Of a DNA stretch of 64,000 bases, positions 1 to 23,489 are shown one piece after another. Made by a program: the position numbers and the translations under genes. Within the stretch, counting starts at the first letter, position 1. The number at the start of each line of letters is the position of its first letter. This DNA is from Mansonella perstans (lineage: Eukaryota > Nematoda > Chromadorea > Rhabditida > Onchocercidae), in the NCBI GenBank assembly GCA_037074765.1, contig JBAMDO010000154.1:1-64000 (forward strand). The letters run 5' to 3'. The notes below the pieces were generated by a model that was not told the origin of the DNA, did no database searches, and was given only the letters and a program-made list of their open reading frames with translations.

Positions 1-165
1 GTGTAAAATTCTAAAGCCAATAAAAAAAGGGACAATAAGTTGAACATTTTGCAAATATCGAGAAATCTCGGAAGAAATGGTGTAAAATTCTAAAGCCAAT
101 AAAAAAAGGGACAATAAGTTGAACATTTTGCAAATATCGAGAAATCTCGGAAGAAATGGTGTAAA

Positions 166-244
<79 letters not shown>

Positions 245-428
245 ATTCTAAAGCCAATAAAAAAAGGGACAATAAGTTGAACATTTTGCAAATATCGAGA
301 AATCTCGGAAGAAATGGTGTAAAATTCTAAAGCCAATAAAAAAAGGGACAATAAGTTGAACATTTTGCAAATATCGAGAAATCTCGGGAGAAATGGTGTG
401 AAATTCTGAAACCAGCCAATAAAAAAAG
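1..428. repeat. 79-bp satellite array interrupted by poly(A) tracts
   Basis: A 79-bp unit starting gtgtaaaattctaaag begins at 1, 80, 317 and 396 (the last partial and mutated), with another copy near 240. Between the second and third clean copies the unit dissolves into A runs of about 33 and 35 bases separated by TGGT. Each unit carries the short hairpin cgagaaatctcg. The copies are nearly identical, so the array is young or homogenised. The open frames across it are only poly-Phe or repeat translations and are not genes. The array reaches the window edge, so its true length is unknown. The A tracts could be real or an assembly artefact. Confidence 0.95.
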
Positions 429-489
429 ATTAATCGATCTTCCCCACTCCTCATTTACATTATTAATCTTTTTCCAATCAATCCCTGTG

Positions 490-509
490 CTCTCTCTCTC
501 TCTCCCTCT
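490..509. repeat. CT microsatellite upstream of the BTB gene
   Basis: A short pyrimidine (CT)n tract lies about 230 bp before the first coding ATG at 741. The rest of 429-740 is AT- and pyrimidine-rich and presumably holds the promoter and 5' leader. I see no other gene there. Confidence 0.8.
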
Positions 510-740
510 ATCTCAATTATAATTACATGCATGTTATTTGTGTATTTTCTCAATCTCTAAAAAGCAATATTTTTTTTTGTTTTTTCCCTAATCTCTATCT
601 CCTCTCAATTTCACTCTTCCTATATAATGTCTCCTTAGACTGCATGACATGTCTAATCCTCTTCTTGACCATACTCTATTCCCACATCCAATTCGATGTG
701 TTTTTTTTCGAAACCGGTTCAATGAAATGAAATAAGTATA

Positions 741-7712
<6,972 letters not shown>

Positions 7713-8652
7713 CACGGGAGCATTCATATTCTTGTTATTTTCTCTTTTTCTACCATTTATTCTTGTCTAATACTTTTTGATACTTGTTTAAAAAGAATTG
7801 TAGCTGTTAAAAAAAAAAATAACTTGAATAAGTATATGATAGAGAGAATTATATAAATCAAGATGATTTTTTATTCCGCGTGATTTAGCCATCATTTTGT
7901 GAAATTGAAGATTGTGCTACTTATGAATTTAGAGAAATATATCAAAATTTTAAGTAGCATATAACGGGTTGTCTAGGCTCACTTGCAAATCGTTGGTTTT
8001 ACTGAGTGAATCTTTCTAAAAAAAAGAAAATTGAGAAGTAGCTTTCATATACGATAGCTAATTTTAGGTACAATTTGTTATTTTTAACTTATAATTTGTC
8101 GATTTATAAAAAGTACTTTCAATATATGCTTATCTTGCCATTATCCAATTAAATTTTATGGATTTCCTCTTTTCGTGTGTTTCTGGCTCATACATCTGTA
8201 AAATTTTGATTTAACTTACTGTATTCTGGTAATTTGCTATATATGCATACAATTTCTGTAATATTTCTCAAAGGTCACAAAATCATATCTCCATACTATC
8301 TACTATGTTTGTTAGTACCAAAATAATTGTTGGAGACAAAATATTGAAAGGCCTGAAAAAGATGAAATCTTAAAATTAATTAGGAAATTGGCCACGAAAG
8401 GATGGAAGTTGAAGAAGCAAATAAAAGCTATGAGATTTTTTTTTTGAATTTTATCATTTAGTCAAGTATGGGATTTGAATGTGACCTTTCAATCTATTCA
8501 TTTTATCATTTAGCTTTCGATTCACATTTCTTTATTTACGGGCAGTAAATATTGCCTTTTGATGATTCTGTGCTTCTTCCTTTTACATATTTTATCCTCT
8601 TTTGCTGTTCTTTCGCATTCGCGTTTAATATGATTGATTAGTTAGACATTTC
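7713..8652. other. 3' flank of the BTB gene, no gene seen
   Basis: AT-rich DNA with several poly(A)-signal-like hexamers; presumably the 3' UTR and convergent intergenic space toward the LIM gene on the opposite strand. No coding or RNA gene was recognised. Confidence 0.6.
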
Positions 8653-8838
8653 TACATACATATACGTATACATACACATACACACATATACACACATACA
8701 CATACACACATACACACATACACACATACACACACATATACGTATATACACACATACACATAACATACACACACACACATACCTACATCATAACACAAAT
8801 AAACACGCACAGACGTACGCACAGTACGCACACAAACT
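8653..8838. repeat. (CA)n/(ACACAT)n microsatellite
   Basis: An imperfect CA-rich array with interspersed TA, such as runs of acacatacacacat. It sits in the convergent intergenic space. The following segment (8839-9622) is A-rich and contains three diverged copies of a ggataattagaa-type motif near 9350-9460; I see no gene in it. Confidence 0.9.
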
Positions 8839-9622
8839 GCTGTACCTGAAATAATAAATCAATATGATCTATTACAAGGACATACATACATGATGCACTA
8901 TACAAAAACTTAGCAGTGTATATTACTTTAAACATTAGCTATGTTCATTTCACGTCAAAAAGTTTTTTATATCATTGCTAATGTTCTTTATGCATTGTTC
9001 ATTTATCATTTGATGTGAACAAAAGAGTAAGTAAAGCTTTTCTTTCCATACAATTTCTTAAAATTTCAAAACAAAAAGAAGAAAAAAATATTCTCTTAGA
9101 TTTGATTGAAATCAATTTTGCAAAGATAACATATAAGTATTTCATTTTGAAATATTGAAAATTTTTGAAATTTTTACATCATTTCAATTTGTAAAATTGA
9201 ATAATAATGTTTACACAATTAGTGTTTTATTTTATTTCCAATATAAATATTAATGGAAATTTTGAAAAAAGAAAAAAAAAACAATGGCTTTTTTCCCTCT
9301 AATTTTCATTTATGATATATGAAAAGAAAGACAAAATATTTGAATTTTTGAAGGATAATTAGAAAAAAAAAACTTATAATTAGCATACTTGATCTGAGGG
9401 ATAATTAGAAAAGAAAAAAAACTTTGTAATTAATATGCTTAGTGTGAAGGATAATTAGAAGAAAACTTGTAATTAGTGCACCTGTTCGTTTGTTTTCTTA
9501 TTATAAGCGTCTTTTCAAAAAATAAAAAAAAAAAAAATGAAAGAAATAATAAAAGAAAAGTGATATCATTTTAAGCTTTTAGAAAGACATTTTAAAAAAA
9601 ACGAAGAAATTGGTTTTTTTTT

Positions 9623-11160
9623 TTAATAATTCATTCGTGTAGATGTTTCTTGTGTGGTACGAATACGCTTCTCGAGACGTTTTTCCCAATGACAATCTCG
9701 ATCATATGGTAAATCGTCGATAATGTAATGCTCACCATTTGGTAGTGGTTGCTTACACGCAGCGCACGTGAAACAACGTGGATGCCAATGCTTATCAAGT
9801 GCAATCAAACATGAATCGATAAGTATCTCACCGCATCCTGATATTGAATAAATGTATAATTAGTCCAAATTTTTTCTTTTTTTCCCACTTTCTCCTTTGT
9901 AAATTTAAAAAAGTTGTATATAATTATGTTGAAAGTTTTAGTACGTTTGATTTCGAATGAAATATATATTTTTCATAATTCGATTGTTAAATATTTCATT
10001 AGCTTAGCAATATTATTAGCTGAATTTAGTCTAACAATATCATTTAACTGATCTAAGCCTAGCAATATTATTTTCCTTACTTACAAGTTTATCTTGTTAA
10101 TTTGATGTAATTTTAAAATAATTCGAAAAGAAAAAGAAGGAATGGAGAATATTGTATTAAAAAAATCTGACACTGCTTCATTTGAATTCTAATCAACAAT
10201 TGTCAACATTTTTGAGAAGGGGAAAGTTACTGTATTATTTGTTGAGATTCCCTGATAAGGAAGGAATTAATCTTAAAAGCTAATTCCAAATTATTCACTT
10301 ACTTAATAAATCTTACTCTGTGATCATTTATGAAATTGAAGAAAAAAAATCGAACAATTAACAATTACGAAAATCTTCAAAATCAAAATCAAATATTCTA
10401 CAGTTAACAATGTTTGTAGCAAATGCCATTAACAATAGCTAACAAAACAATTTGTTGTTTATTAATTAATAAATAATTAGAAATGGAAGAATTATTAACT
10501 GACCGTGACATTTTGGATTGTATTTCTTAGAGAAACACTGTACACAATATGGCATATCATCTGCAATCTAAAAACTTTTCGCATTTATATCTATGGTCAA
10601 TTTAAATTACAAACAGAAATCAATTAGAACTTGTATACTCAACAGTACATAGATTTTCCTTCTTCACTATAAAACTATTTTATCCTTAATTCATTACTTA
10701 TCAGATCGCAGTTACTGCTTTCCTTGAACATTGAGGTGAAGGAATTAAGATGAGGAAATTTAATAATATATGTTTGAAGTCACTCCGAAACTAAAATTAT
10801 TCTTTGCTGAATTGTTATTACAAGTCGAAAGTTCAATTTACCATCTCCGAAAAATCTTACCCGTCCAAATCACACGATACCCGGGGATTACCGGCCCAAA
10901 TTATCAGAAAATACAACATCATATGGCATTTATGAAAAATACATGGATAGATAGTATCGATCGAAGAAACTGATTACCTGATACGTTTGCTTAATTGGTG
11001 CATTACAAGCATGGCAACGAAAATGATCGGGATGCCAAAGGCGATTCATTGCAATAACAGCTTCCTCACCCAATGATGTATTACAGAGTGCGCACATTCG
11101 ACGATCACCTTCTGGCTGTGGAACATATCCAACACCATGGCTCAATGTTGAATCACCCAT
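9623..11160 (-). CDS. Small protein with two LIM domains
   Basis: Three exons on the minus strand (11160-10978, 10567-10504, 9837-9623) join in phase to 153 residues. LIM1 uses C23, C26, H46, C49, C52 and the pair C69/C72. LIM2 uses C81, C84, H101, C104, C107, C110 and ends in D128-R-D-C131, where the first metal ligand of the last pair is Asp instead of the usual Cys. Beyond a ~22-residue N-terminus and a charged tail there is nothing else, so this looks like a protein-interaction adaptor. LIM domains bind zinc and mediate contacts in cytoskeletal or nuclear complexes. I cannot assign it to a named LIM family. It lies about 410 bp downstream of the phosphatase gene on the same strand. Confidence 0.87.
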
Positions 11161-11568
11161 CGTAGCTTGGCTTGAAATACGAAACTAAGCTAATAGAAAT
11201 AACTGATCAATGATAAATCCATTCACTTTTATAATTCTTGAAAATAAAAATTTACACATTTGAAATAAAATATGTAAAATTTGCAATTTATTCACATTGC
11301 ATTTCGTTTTTCATTTATTCAAATATTCATTTTAAAAGAAAATGCAAGAAATTGTTTTTTCTATGATTAATGTTATTGAAATTATCAATGTTATTAATGA
11401 AACATTTATTCATGCATTCATTTTATCCTCTTTTTCTTCAGGTACGTTTCATAGAGTATCGTTAAAATAAGACTATCAACAAGATAAAAAGATGTCAACT
11501 TTATTGAATTGCAAATTTTGTAATATATTCTAAGCATATTTCAATGAATCCATTGAAATCAAGTTTTT

Positions 11569-16172
<4,604 letters not shown>

Positions 16173-17202
16173 CTAAATATTGCAGTAATTAATTCACAAA
16201 GTGAATGCTAAAATGGAATTAATGTATTCTGCTCAAGAACATTAATTGGTAAAGCGCATTCAATTCAGCAATTCATTTTTTAGTTCATTAATTGAATGGA
16301 CTTAAGCAATGAAATACAAAAATACCTGTCCTGCACCACTTTTCAGATACCTGAAATGTTTGCACTTTCCATGCAAATAGCAGTGAAGGTTAAAAAAGAA
16401 ATTTCAGTGAAAAACTTTCATCTGAGTTATTTGAGATTCTCAATTTTGTTTTTTTTCCTACGATCCCTGATTTTTTACAGTATTTACAATATCTTCATCA
16501 AAAAGACAAGGTTAATTTCGAATTCTTTAACTCTTCATTTTCTTAACAGTTGTAAAACATTTTTTTAAGAACAATGTACACACTTCATTTTTTGTACAAT
16601 CTTATTCATGCTTAAATATTGGTGACACTCCGATAAACCAAGAAAATTGAATGAACCGATTGGGATAAATTTTACAAAATAAAATGAGCAATACTTGTTT
16701 GAATATTGATATTTATCATTTCAAATTCTCATTTGCAATAATTGTCAAACTGTTTCATATGAATCAATCGATATTGCAATTCTTCAACGTTGCCTAATAT
16801 TTGAATGATAGAAAAGATTATCAACAAAAGATTTTTGAATTTTTTCCCATTATTAGAATGTAAAGGAAAAAGTCATGTAATTATGAATGGGGAGAATTAA
16901 GAACAATTTAACATTTCAATACATTAAAAATAATTTTTGTCAATAACTTGTCACGAATGTTCAACATAGATTTTTGGTGTAATTTTCCACAATTCGAAAA
17001 GCGTATTCAGAATATGTGCATGTCAGAAAAGGAAACTTTTCTAGCTAAACTTTCAACAAACTGCTAATCAAACCAAAACCACAATTAATTTAAAAATTTT
17101 TCAACATTCAAAATTTCAATTTTCAGAAAATTAAAATGAAGAAAACAAAAGATTTCAAACTGTGAAACAAAATCAATTACACTTGTGAAATAATATGTAT
17201 CG
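16173..17202. other. Upstream region of the PTP gene, first exon not resolved
   Basis: The missing start exon of the minus-strand PTP gene should lie here. Candidate minus-strand exon fragments exist near 16320-16390 (for example a frame ending YLKSGAGQ before a GT donor) but none can be chosen with confidence. The plus-strand 90-codon frame at 16296 is Phe/Leu/Ile-rich and looks like chance. Confidence 0.4.
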
Positions 17203-17478
17203 TTTTTCTAAGTTGTAAGCAAATTCAACCGTTCGAAAGCTACCCTGGTGGAGCTTCTTGAAAGACAGCAAAAGAGGAAAGAGATCTTCGAGGACATGTT
17301 ATCCGGAAGAGATGAGCACTACCGGAAGATAACCTGGAAGATTATCAGTATCAAACTTGACCATTTGTCATCTGTAAATGAGCCTAGAGGTGTGAAAGTG
17401 TTTCCAGAAGATAATGTTAATTCTTTCCATACAAAAGGTTTCAACCGTCAGCCGGTTATGCCTACTAAATACTTTTAA
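17203..17478 (+). other. Orphan open frame, coding-like, unrecognised
   Basis: The frame is open from about 17203 to the stop at 17476-17478, with an internal ATG at 17248. It encodes a charged, helical stretch (ELLERQQKRKEIFEDML) followed by a polar C-terminus ending PVMPTKYF. The composition is clearly less AT-rich and more protein-like than its flanks. I recognise no family. It could be a last exon of an unmodelled + strand gene, a small gene, or a relic. It lies just upstream of the tRNA-associated inverted repeat. Confidence 0.4.
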
Positions 17479-17559
17479 TAATCTCAACAGTTTCAGAAAA
17501 CATCAAACAAGTTAATGCGTGCTTTTGTGCTTTGAGATTCCGGATAAGAGACCGAAAAA

Positions 17560-17680
17560 CTCAATACTCCTCAATTTCCTACCTGCAATCTTTGAGATTC
17601 CGGATAAAACATTCAACAATCACATCAAATTCAATTAAAAAGACAATGAAATTGCAGATAGGAAAGTGAGGATTATTGAG
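17560..17680. repeat. 30-bp inverted repeat abutting the tRNA gene
   Basis: 17560-17589 and the reverse complement of 17651-17680 match at 27 of 30 positions around a 61-bp loop. The right arm ends on the first base of the tRNA. A 17-bp direct repeat (tttgagattccggataa) occurs at 17531 and 17591, the second copy inside the loop. A transcript across this would fold into a long hairpin. It could be a tiny foldback element or a structured leader. Confidence 0.8.
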
Positions 17681-17750
17681 CGCCAATGGTGTAGCGGTAT
17701 CATTGCACCCTCCCAAGGTGCAGACCCGGGTTCGACTCCCGGTTGGCGCA
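17680..17750 (+). tRNA. tRNA-Gly (anticodon CCC)
   Basis: A complete cloverleaf can be drawn. The acceptor stem is GCGCCAA pairing with TTGGCGC, with discriminator A. A D arm contains the A-box-like GTGTAGCGGTATCAT. The anticodon stem is GCACC/GGTGC around the loop CTCCCAA, so the anticodon is CCC (reads GGG, Gly). The T arm is CCGGG-TTCGACT-CCCGG with a good B box. There is no intron. The layout matches the known eukaryotic tRNA-Gly(CCC) pattern. The gene is transcribed by RNA polymerase III and stands alone on the + strand between minus-strand protein genes. Confidence 0.96.
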
Positions 17751-17781
17751 AGGCACTCCCGGTCACTTAGGACTCCGGGGG

Positions 17782-17786
17782 TTTTT
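17782..17786 (+). terminator. Probable Pol III T-run terminator
   Basis: The first run of five T residues downstream of the tRNA, about 32 bp past its 3' end, is preceded by a GC-rich segment with CCCGG/CCGGG complementarity. T runs of four or more end RNA polymerase III transcription. Confidence 0.5.
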
Positions 17787-18870
17787 CCAGTTTTCTGTAT
17801 CTAAATCACTAAATCATTGCATATGCCACTGCGAGAAATTGCTTACTGCCAATTTAAAGTACAATTACATAAATGAATTGTCGCAGTCACTTTAAAAAAG
17901 AACTGTTACTATCTTCATTGTTTGCATCCATCGAACAAATTTGTCTCTGCCAATAAAATTTCTCAACCAATTAAAAATGGCCATCTATTACGGTCAATAT
18001 TAGCAGGCACAATCATTTATTACTATAAATTAATTTGGAAACTTTCAGCTAACAGCAAAAATAAAATTGCTTTAAAATTTAAGAAATTTCTATTAAGATT
18101 ATTTCCTTACGACTAAACTATATGGAATGATAAACATGGTTGTAATAACTTTGATAATTTAAGATAATAAGCTAAATTATTCATTCATTTTGTTTCGTAC
18201 AGATTTTGTTTGTTATGTTAAATTTTAGTGACCGAATAAAAGAAAGTTTTATTTTGTTATGTTTGAATGACTAGCATTTTTTTGTTAGTGCAAGATTTCC
18301 CGATCGACATTTAAAATGCATTTAATACCAGTTATTACAGTTCTTCATTTTTTCTAAAATTTTTCAAAGTAAAGTAAAAAAATAAAAGAATGTTAGTAAC
18401 TACAAAAATATGAAACAACAAAAAAGTCTGTGAAAAACAAAAAACATGGCAATCAATGATTAGCAGAAATGAACCGATTTGATCAATAAAACATAATCAT
18501 TGATCAATCAATGATATGATTGATCAATGAAATAGATTTATCAGAATGGAAGCAATCATTATGCCTTTCTACCACAAATGTGTTGTTTGTTTGTTTTTTC
18601 TTAATTAGTAACAGCAACTGCTAAAAAAAAAACCATAGAAATAAATTCGTAAAAGTTATTCATCAATAAATGAAAGTATTAATTAGAATCAACAAATCAA
18701 AATATTAATTAATCTAGTGAAGTATTAATCAACTAATATAGTGATATATTGTACATGCATGTCTATGTATTTTAAAAAAAAAATTCTTTACTTTTTATTG
18801 TAAAAAAATTACAAATTTGCTGCAAAAAAAAACAACAAAAATCTAATTTGTGAAAAATTAAATTTATGTA
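17787..18870. other. Intergenic AT-rich DNA, no gene seen
   Basis: Nothing coding was recognised. A cluster of alternating tgatcaat/attgatca words at about 18478-18535 forms a weak palindrome-rich patch. The 64-codon plus frame at 17922 has no protein-like features. Confidence 0.5.
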
Positions 18871-19008
18871 AATTTATACAAATCAGATTGATGCAAATTT
18901 ATACAAATCAGACTGATGTAAATTTATACAGATCATAATGATGCAAATTTACACAAATCAATTTATACAGATTGATTTATGAAGTAAATTTATACAAATC
19001 AGAACTGG
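18871..19008. repeat. Diverged 25-bp tandem repeat overlapping a stop codon
   Basis: The word aatttataca or a close variant recurs at 18871, 18896, 18921 and 18946 (period 25), followed by irregular copies to about 19008. The array runs into the last coding bases and stop codon of the FAX/CDR-type gene, so the final residues (DLYKFTS) are encoded by a repeat unit. Confidence 0.8.
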
Positions 19009-21547
19009 CTTGGCTCGAGACAGCTGGTGCATTTTCTGGAGCATTCATATTACACTTCCAGTTAGAATTTTCAGAAAATTCCGTTACGCATTTATCCCAA
19101 TCTGGCCAATAACGCCCTAAAATTCAATACATCAATACAGTTTAATATTACGTTCCCATTTTTTTCTCAAATTTAAATGCAATTGCATTTTATTCAGTGC
19201 TTCTATTAATTCTTTTTGTTTTAAATTTAATTAATTTGACAATTGCTTATTTTGATCAATACCAGCAAAATGTTGTTATTTGGTTGATTTCATAACTGAA
19301 AATTGTCCACTCTAAATATCGTTCAGTGTTATGTGCTTTTTTTAAATTCGGTAATTATAAATCAAATTTAAATAAAAAGTCTCTGAAAAAAAACCTTTGA
19401 TCCGATCGCAATATTCTTTCAAATTTGGTAGTTCCGTTTCAATTGTGGTTTTTTGCGGCAAATCAAATGGAGCATAAACAATCTGCGCCAATACTCCGAA
19501 TAATGTTGCATCAACCAGAAAAAGCAAAAATTCAATTTTTCCATACTAATTTAATGTCATAAATAATGTAGCAATTATAAAAGTAAATCTGAGCAAATTT
19601 CGCTTACTTTTGTTGGCTTAGAACCAGTGAAATAGTGTTTAGTGCCAAGATAGGATGAAATTGCTTTCAAATCATCATTAGCAATATTAATAATTTCCTC
19701 ACGATTGTGCTTTGCCATAGCAATTACTTTATTTTTTTGTTTTACCTGTAAATTTTGTCTTGCGAAATGATCTTCAATCTTCAAATAAAAACATTTCACT
19801 TAACAAAATTGTTCAAGTGCTAATTAACTTTGAAAGATTAGAATAAAAAGAATGGCTAATTTGCATGGTACCTAGACCAATATCTGAGAACATTGCCAGC
19901 TGAAATTTAATTCATTATTCTAATTTACCAATTTACCACATTTTCAGGGGATAATTATACAAATATTTTGCATGCTTTCGGTTCAAAAATTCAAAATAAG
20001 CAAATTATACCGCTATCCTGAATTTTACTAACATTTTCAGAAGCTGCGTTGTTCATTTCGAATTTCATTTAATTAGTCAGAAATGAATGGTATTATTTTA
20101 AGCAAAAAAAGATTTGTCTATCTGATTCTACTTACACTTATGAAAAGCATACTTTTGAAGAGATCATCTCTTTAAGCAGAAATTTCAAAATTGGTGTCAG
20201 CATGCCAAATGCTTGATCTGGTAAATATTGGAAGATGTCATTGAGATGCTCCACGACTCGAAAATAATTAATGGTCGTTGCCAATGAATTTTCAGCCAAT
20301 GCTTCAAAGGCTCGAGCTGTTGCTTTTTGCTCATCATTTAAATGATTTTCCATTGATTCTTTAGCAAAAATTACTGCCATATCACTATAAATTCAATCAT
20401 TCGTAAAATTTAATTGACTTAAATTTTCTTTTTCTTTTAATGAAATATGAATTCATCTATTTGATGAACTAATTTATGCATTGTATTTTAGGGAAGAGTA
20501 CAGATGAAAAGAGGGGAAAGGAAAGCAATGAAATGATGAATTTTTCAAATTTCAGCATGAAATATGAATGAAGTTTGAAGAAAGTTCGAATCAGTTGTAG
20601 TCCTTACCGTATTCCAAGTGCTGAATCCGGATATTCTTTGCCGTTGTATTCCAAAAATGGTAATGTTCCTTCCAGAGAACGTACATTCCAAGAACATACA
20701 TTCTATGCTTGGGAAAAAAAATTACTTCTATTAATTAAATACTGTACTTATCATTTGCCACTGCATTAAAATAAAAAGAAAAGCAGCAACTTAAAAGAAT
20801 TTTAAAAAAAAAGAATAGCAAAATTTTATGACAATCTTTGAAATATTTGGTACAAGTTAAAATTTTATTGCGGCACAAATTAAATTTTCAGTCAGAGCTA
20901 TTTTTTTGTTTAAATCAAAATGAAATTTAAAAAGAGATTTTGATTTTTTCTTTCAAATTCTAACTTCATATTGTATATCAACCATACGTAGCCAAGTTTC
21001 CAATTTTAGGCAAAATGGTGAAAAATTTGGTATGCATTTCACTCGTGGGAACTGATACAAATAAACTAGGCCTAAAATAGGTAGTTACCTGAAGCATGAG
21101 TAATTTAACACATAAGTAAGATTACAATGGTGATTATGAAACACAGTAATGCTATAAGTTTAAGTTAAGCATTCAGTATTTCATTTTAAAATTTCGAACT
21201 TCTAGATTAGCAGTTTTCTAATTGCCTAATTTTTTTATTCTATTCTGATGTTTAATTAAATGACTTTCTCAGGGTTAATTAATTTAACAAACATTTACTA
21301 TAATTTTAATTATGATTATTTATAGTTGAATGGGCAGAAGAAAAACTGTCAATGTTAATTAATTCGAGAAAAAGTACTAACCTTGCTTGTAATCATCTTT
21401 AATTGGTGTTTTGCGCTTTCGTGTAATCAAATATTTATACGGAATATAAAATGCAATGACAATTCCACCAATTGCAGCAGCTTTCGTCAATGGTGTTAAT
21501 TGTTTATAAGATTCGCTTGCATAAGTTTGTAATGAATTGAATGTCAT
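18977..21547 (-). CDS. FAX/CDR-type GST-fold (metaxin-like) protein
   Basis: Eight exons (21547-21382, 21071-20965, 20702-20608, 20384-20153, 19899-19872, 19771-19608, 19545-19395, 19116-18977) join in phase to 360 residues. A membrane segment at about 23-40 ([17 protein letters not shown]) is followed by the hallmark [44 protein letters not shown], and a C-terminal GST-like half with [18 protein letters not shown] and [13 protein letters not shown]. This is the failed-axon-connections / cadmium-responsive (CDR) family: GST-fold proteins without proven transferase activity, membrane-anchored, linked in model animals to axon outgrowth or metal stress. The start is chosen at 21547 because TGCAG directly precedes the ATG. 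A 10-residue insert ([10 protein letters not shown]) before VDATLF is unusual and could be a mis-modelled acceptor. Confidence 0.9.
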
Positions 21548-23381
21548 CTGCAGTAAAGTACATTTAAAATCTGTCACTAACTTTTAGCAACATAACGCAG
21601 CATAATTCCATTAATTTTTCAAAACACATTTTACTATCATTTTTCATCGAAATAAATTAATGTCTACTTATCATTTCAATTACGTTCAAAAATCTTTACT
21701 AATTATAACTGATCTCTGTCATCTCACTTATCCATCACACCGAGTATTTTTATGTGATAACTTTTAAATTATAAAAAAGTATAAATAAATTTTTCTCTAT
21801 TAAAAAACGAGCACTTTTTAACTACTTTGAACGACTACTCAATTATTGTTACTTTGATTTTTTCAGGCCCGGAAATAAATGACTCATCTGTACAGCTTAA
21901 TAAATCTAATCTGATGATTAAATATTAGCATTTAAAAAGAAGCCAATTGTCTAGTTAACTAACTAGATTGCTAATGTAACTGAAAATCATGTGTTATGTC
22001 CTCATCATATCAATCGATAATATTTATCTTCTAGCTTTTCAAATTCTTTAAATTGTAATTTTTTTTGCAAAATTTATTAAGCATTAAGTGATAATAAATG
22101 ATATAATATACAGATGGAATGAAAAAAAATGTGAAATTAAAAGTACCTTAAATTTTAATATTATAATAATATTTAAAATTTTGATATTGCATAAGTTCTA
22201 GACTTAAGATTTTGTATCCTATGAAATAGAGCCATAAATTTTTGAAACATAAACTCAGATTTGCTTAAAATATATAGAACAGAAAGAGTTCATAAAAATT
22301 TTGAAATTTACCAATAGTTTAGTTTTTAATCGATAATAAAGAATATTATCTAGCTAACCATATCGATTAAACCGTGTTAACTTAATTGAAGAATCCGGCA
22401 GGATCATGTATTGGAAGTTGAAAAAGTCTCCTTGCAATATCTCAGGTGGATAAGTCGATGAAGATCACCAATCCGATCTGATTCACTACAAAAAAAATCA
22501 AATAAGGGAATAGGTAGCCTGTACTAAACTCTCTAAATGGTTATTATTAGTCGAACAAACTGATAAATTCAATTGATCAAAAGCGCCAGCTATTATACAA
22601 ATTTACCGAAAATTTTTTCCAAGAACTTTTTTTCATTAACTTAGTGATTTATTAACAAAGGAAGGCAAGTATAATTTGGAAGAACAAAAATAAAACTAAT
22701 TTAATTGGCCGAAAAAAAATAACTCAATTGGAAAAAGAAATAAGGAAAAGAAAAAAAGTATGACAAAAAAGAAGAAAGATTAAATTTCTCCTTCTTTTTC
22801 TGATTTCATGCTTTAATTTTAACTTAAATACTAGAAATGAAAGAAATGAAAAAGTAATGAATGGACAGAATGTCTAATTCATAACTTTTCGTCTCTTTTT
22901 TGTTTTTGTTTTTTTTTTTTTCAGAAATACATAGAGATAGGAACAAACTGCAAAACTGATTGATTTTCAGAGAAAAAATCAATTTTTCTTTAAACAAGAA
23001 AGTGAGAAAGTTAAAACAGAAAGAGAGAAAGTTGAAAAATATTTATAATTGCTGCTTCACAGTATTTCTGATTTGTCTGTTTGTTTGTAGTTTATTGCAA
23101 TTAATTTATGATTAGATTTAAAAGTCTACAGCTTTATGAAATAAATCTTTGCAATGAAGTATAATAGCTAAGCAACTATCGGAAAATTTCCAAGTCACAA
23201 TGCAATTTTCTAGTATCAATTGTTTCAAATTAAAATGCTTGCGAAACAAATAATTTGATAAATCCTTTGTCCAAAATTATACAATCATTGGCATATTGTA
23301 AGGAATCCTCGCTTATAACCAAGTCAAAAGTTAAAACAATCATGCTCTGCTTAATGTCCAAAGGTCATGTGGAAATGTAGC
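21548..23381. other. Gene-poor intergenic region
   Basis: Upstream of the FAX/CDR-type gene. AT-rich with poly(A)/poly(T) runs and a near-palindrome ctagttaactaactag at about 21951. A less AT-rich patch at 22390-22490 contains no open frame of note. I see no gene. Confidence 0.5.
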
Positions 23382-23489
23382 AAGCTAAACCCACAATTGT
23401 AAGCCAAACCCACAATTGCAAGCCAAACCCACAATTGCAAGCCAAACCCACAATTGCAAGCCAAACCCACAATTGCAAGCCAAACCCAC
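23382..23489. repeat. 19-bp tandem repeat (5.7 copies)
   Basis: The unit aagccaaacccacaattgc starts at 23382, 23401, 23420, 23439, 23458 and 23477 (last copy 13 bp). The first copy carries two substitutions; the others are identical. It ends a few bases before a TATA-like ctataaagg at about 23494, placing it just upstream of the orphan exon. Confidence 0.95.

Noticed and set aside
90..454. Long poly-Phe open frames on the minus strand
   Set aside because: They are translations of the 79-bp satellite and its A tracts, with no gene features.
22391..22410. A tgatcctgcc-like word on the minus strand, reminiscent of the 5' end of small-subunit rRNA
   Set aside because: The flanking bases do not continue as rRNA; a ten-base match is chance.
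23382..23489. Regular direct repeats as a CRISPR array
   Set aside because: The 19-bp units are contiguous with no spacers, and this is eukaryotic DNA.
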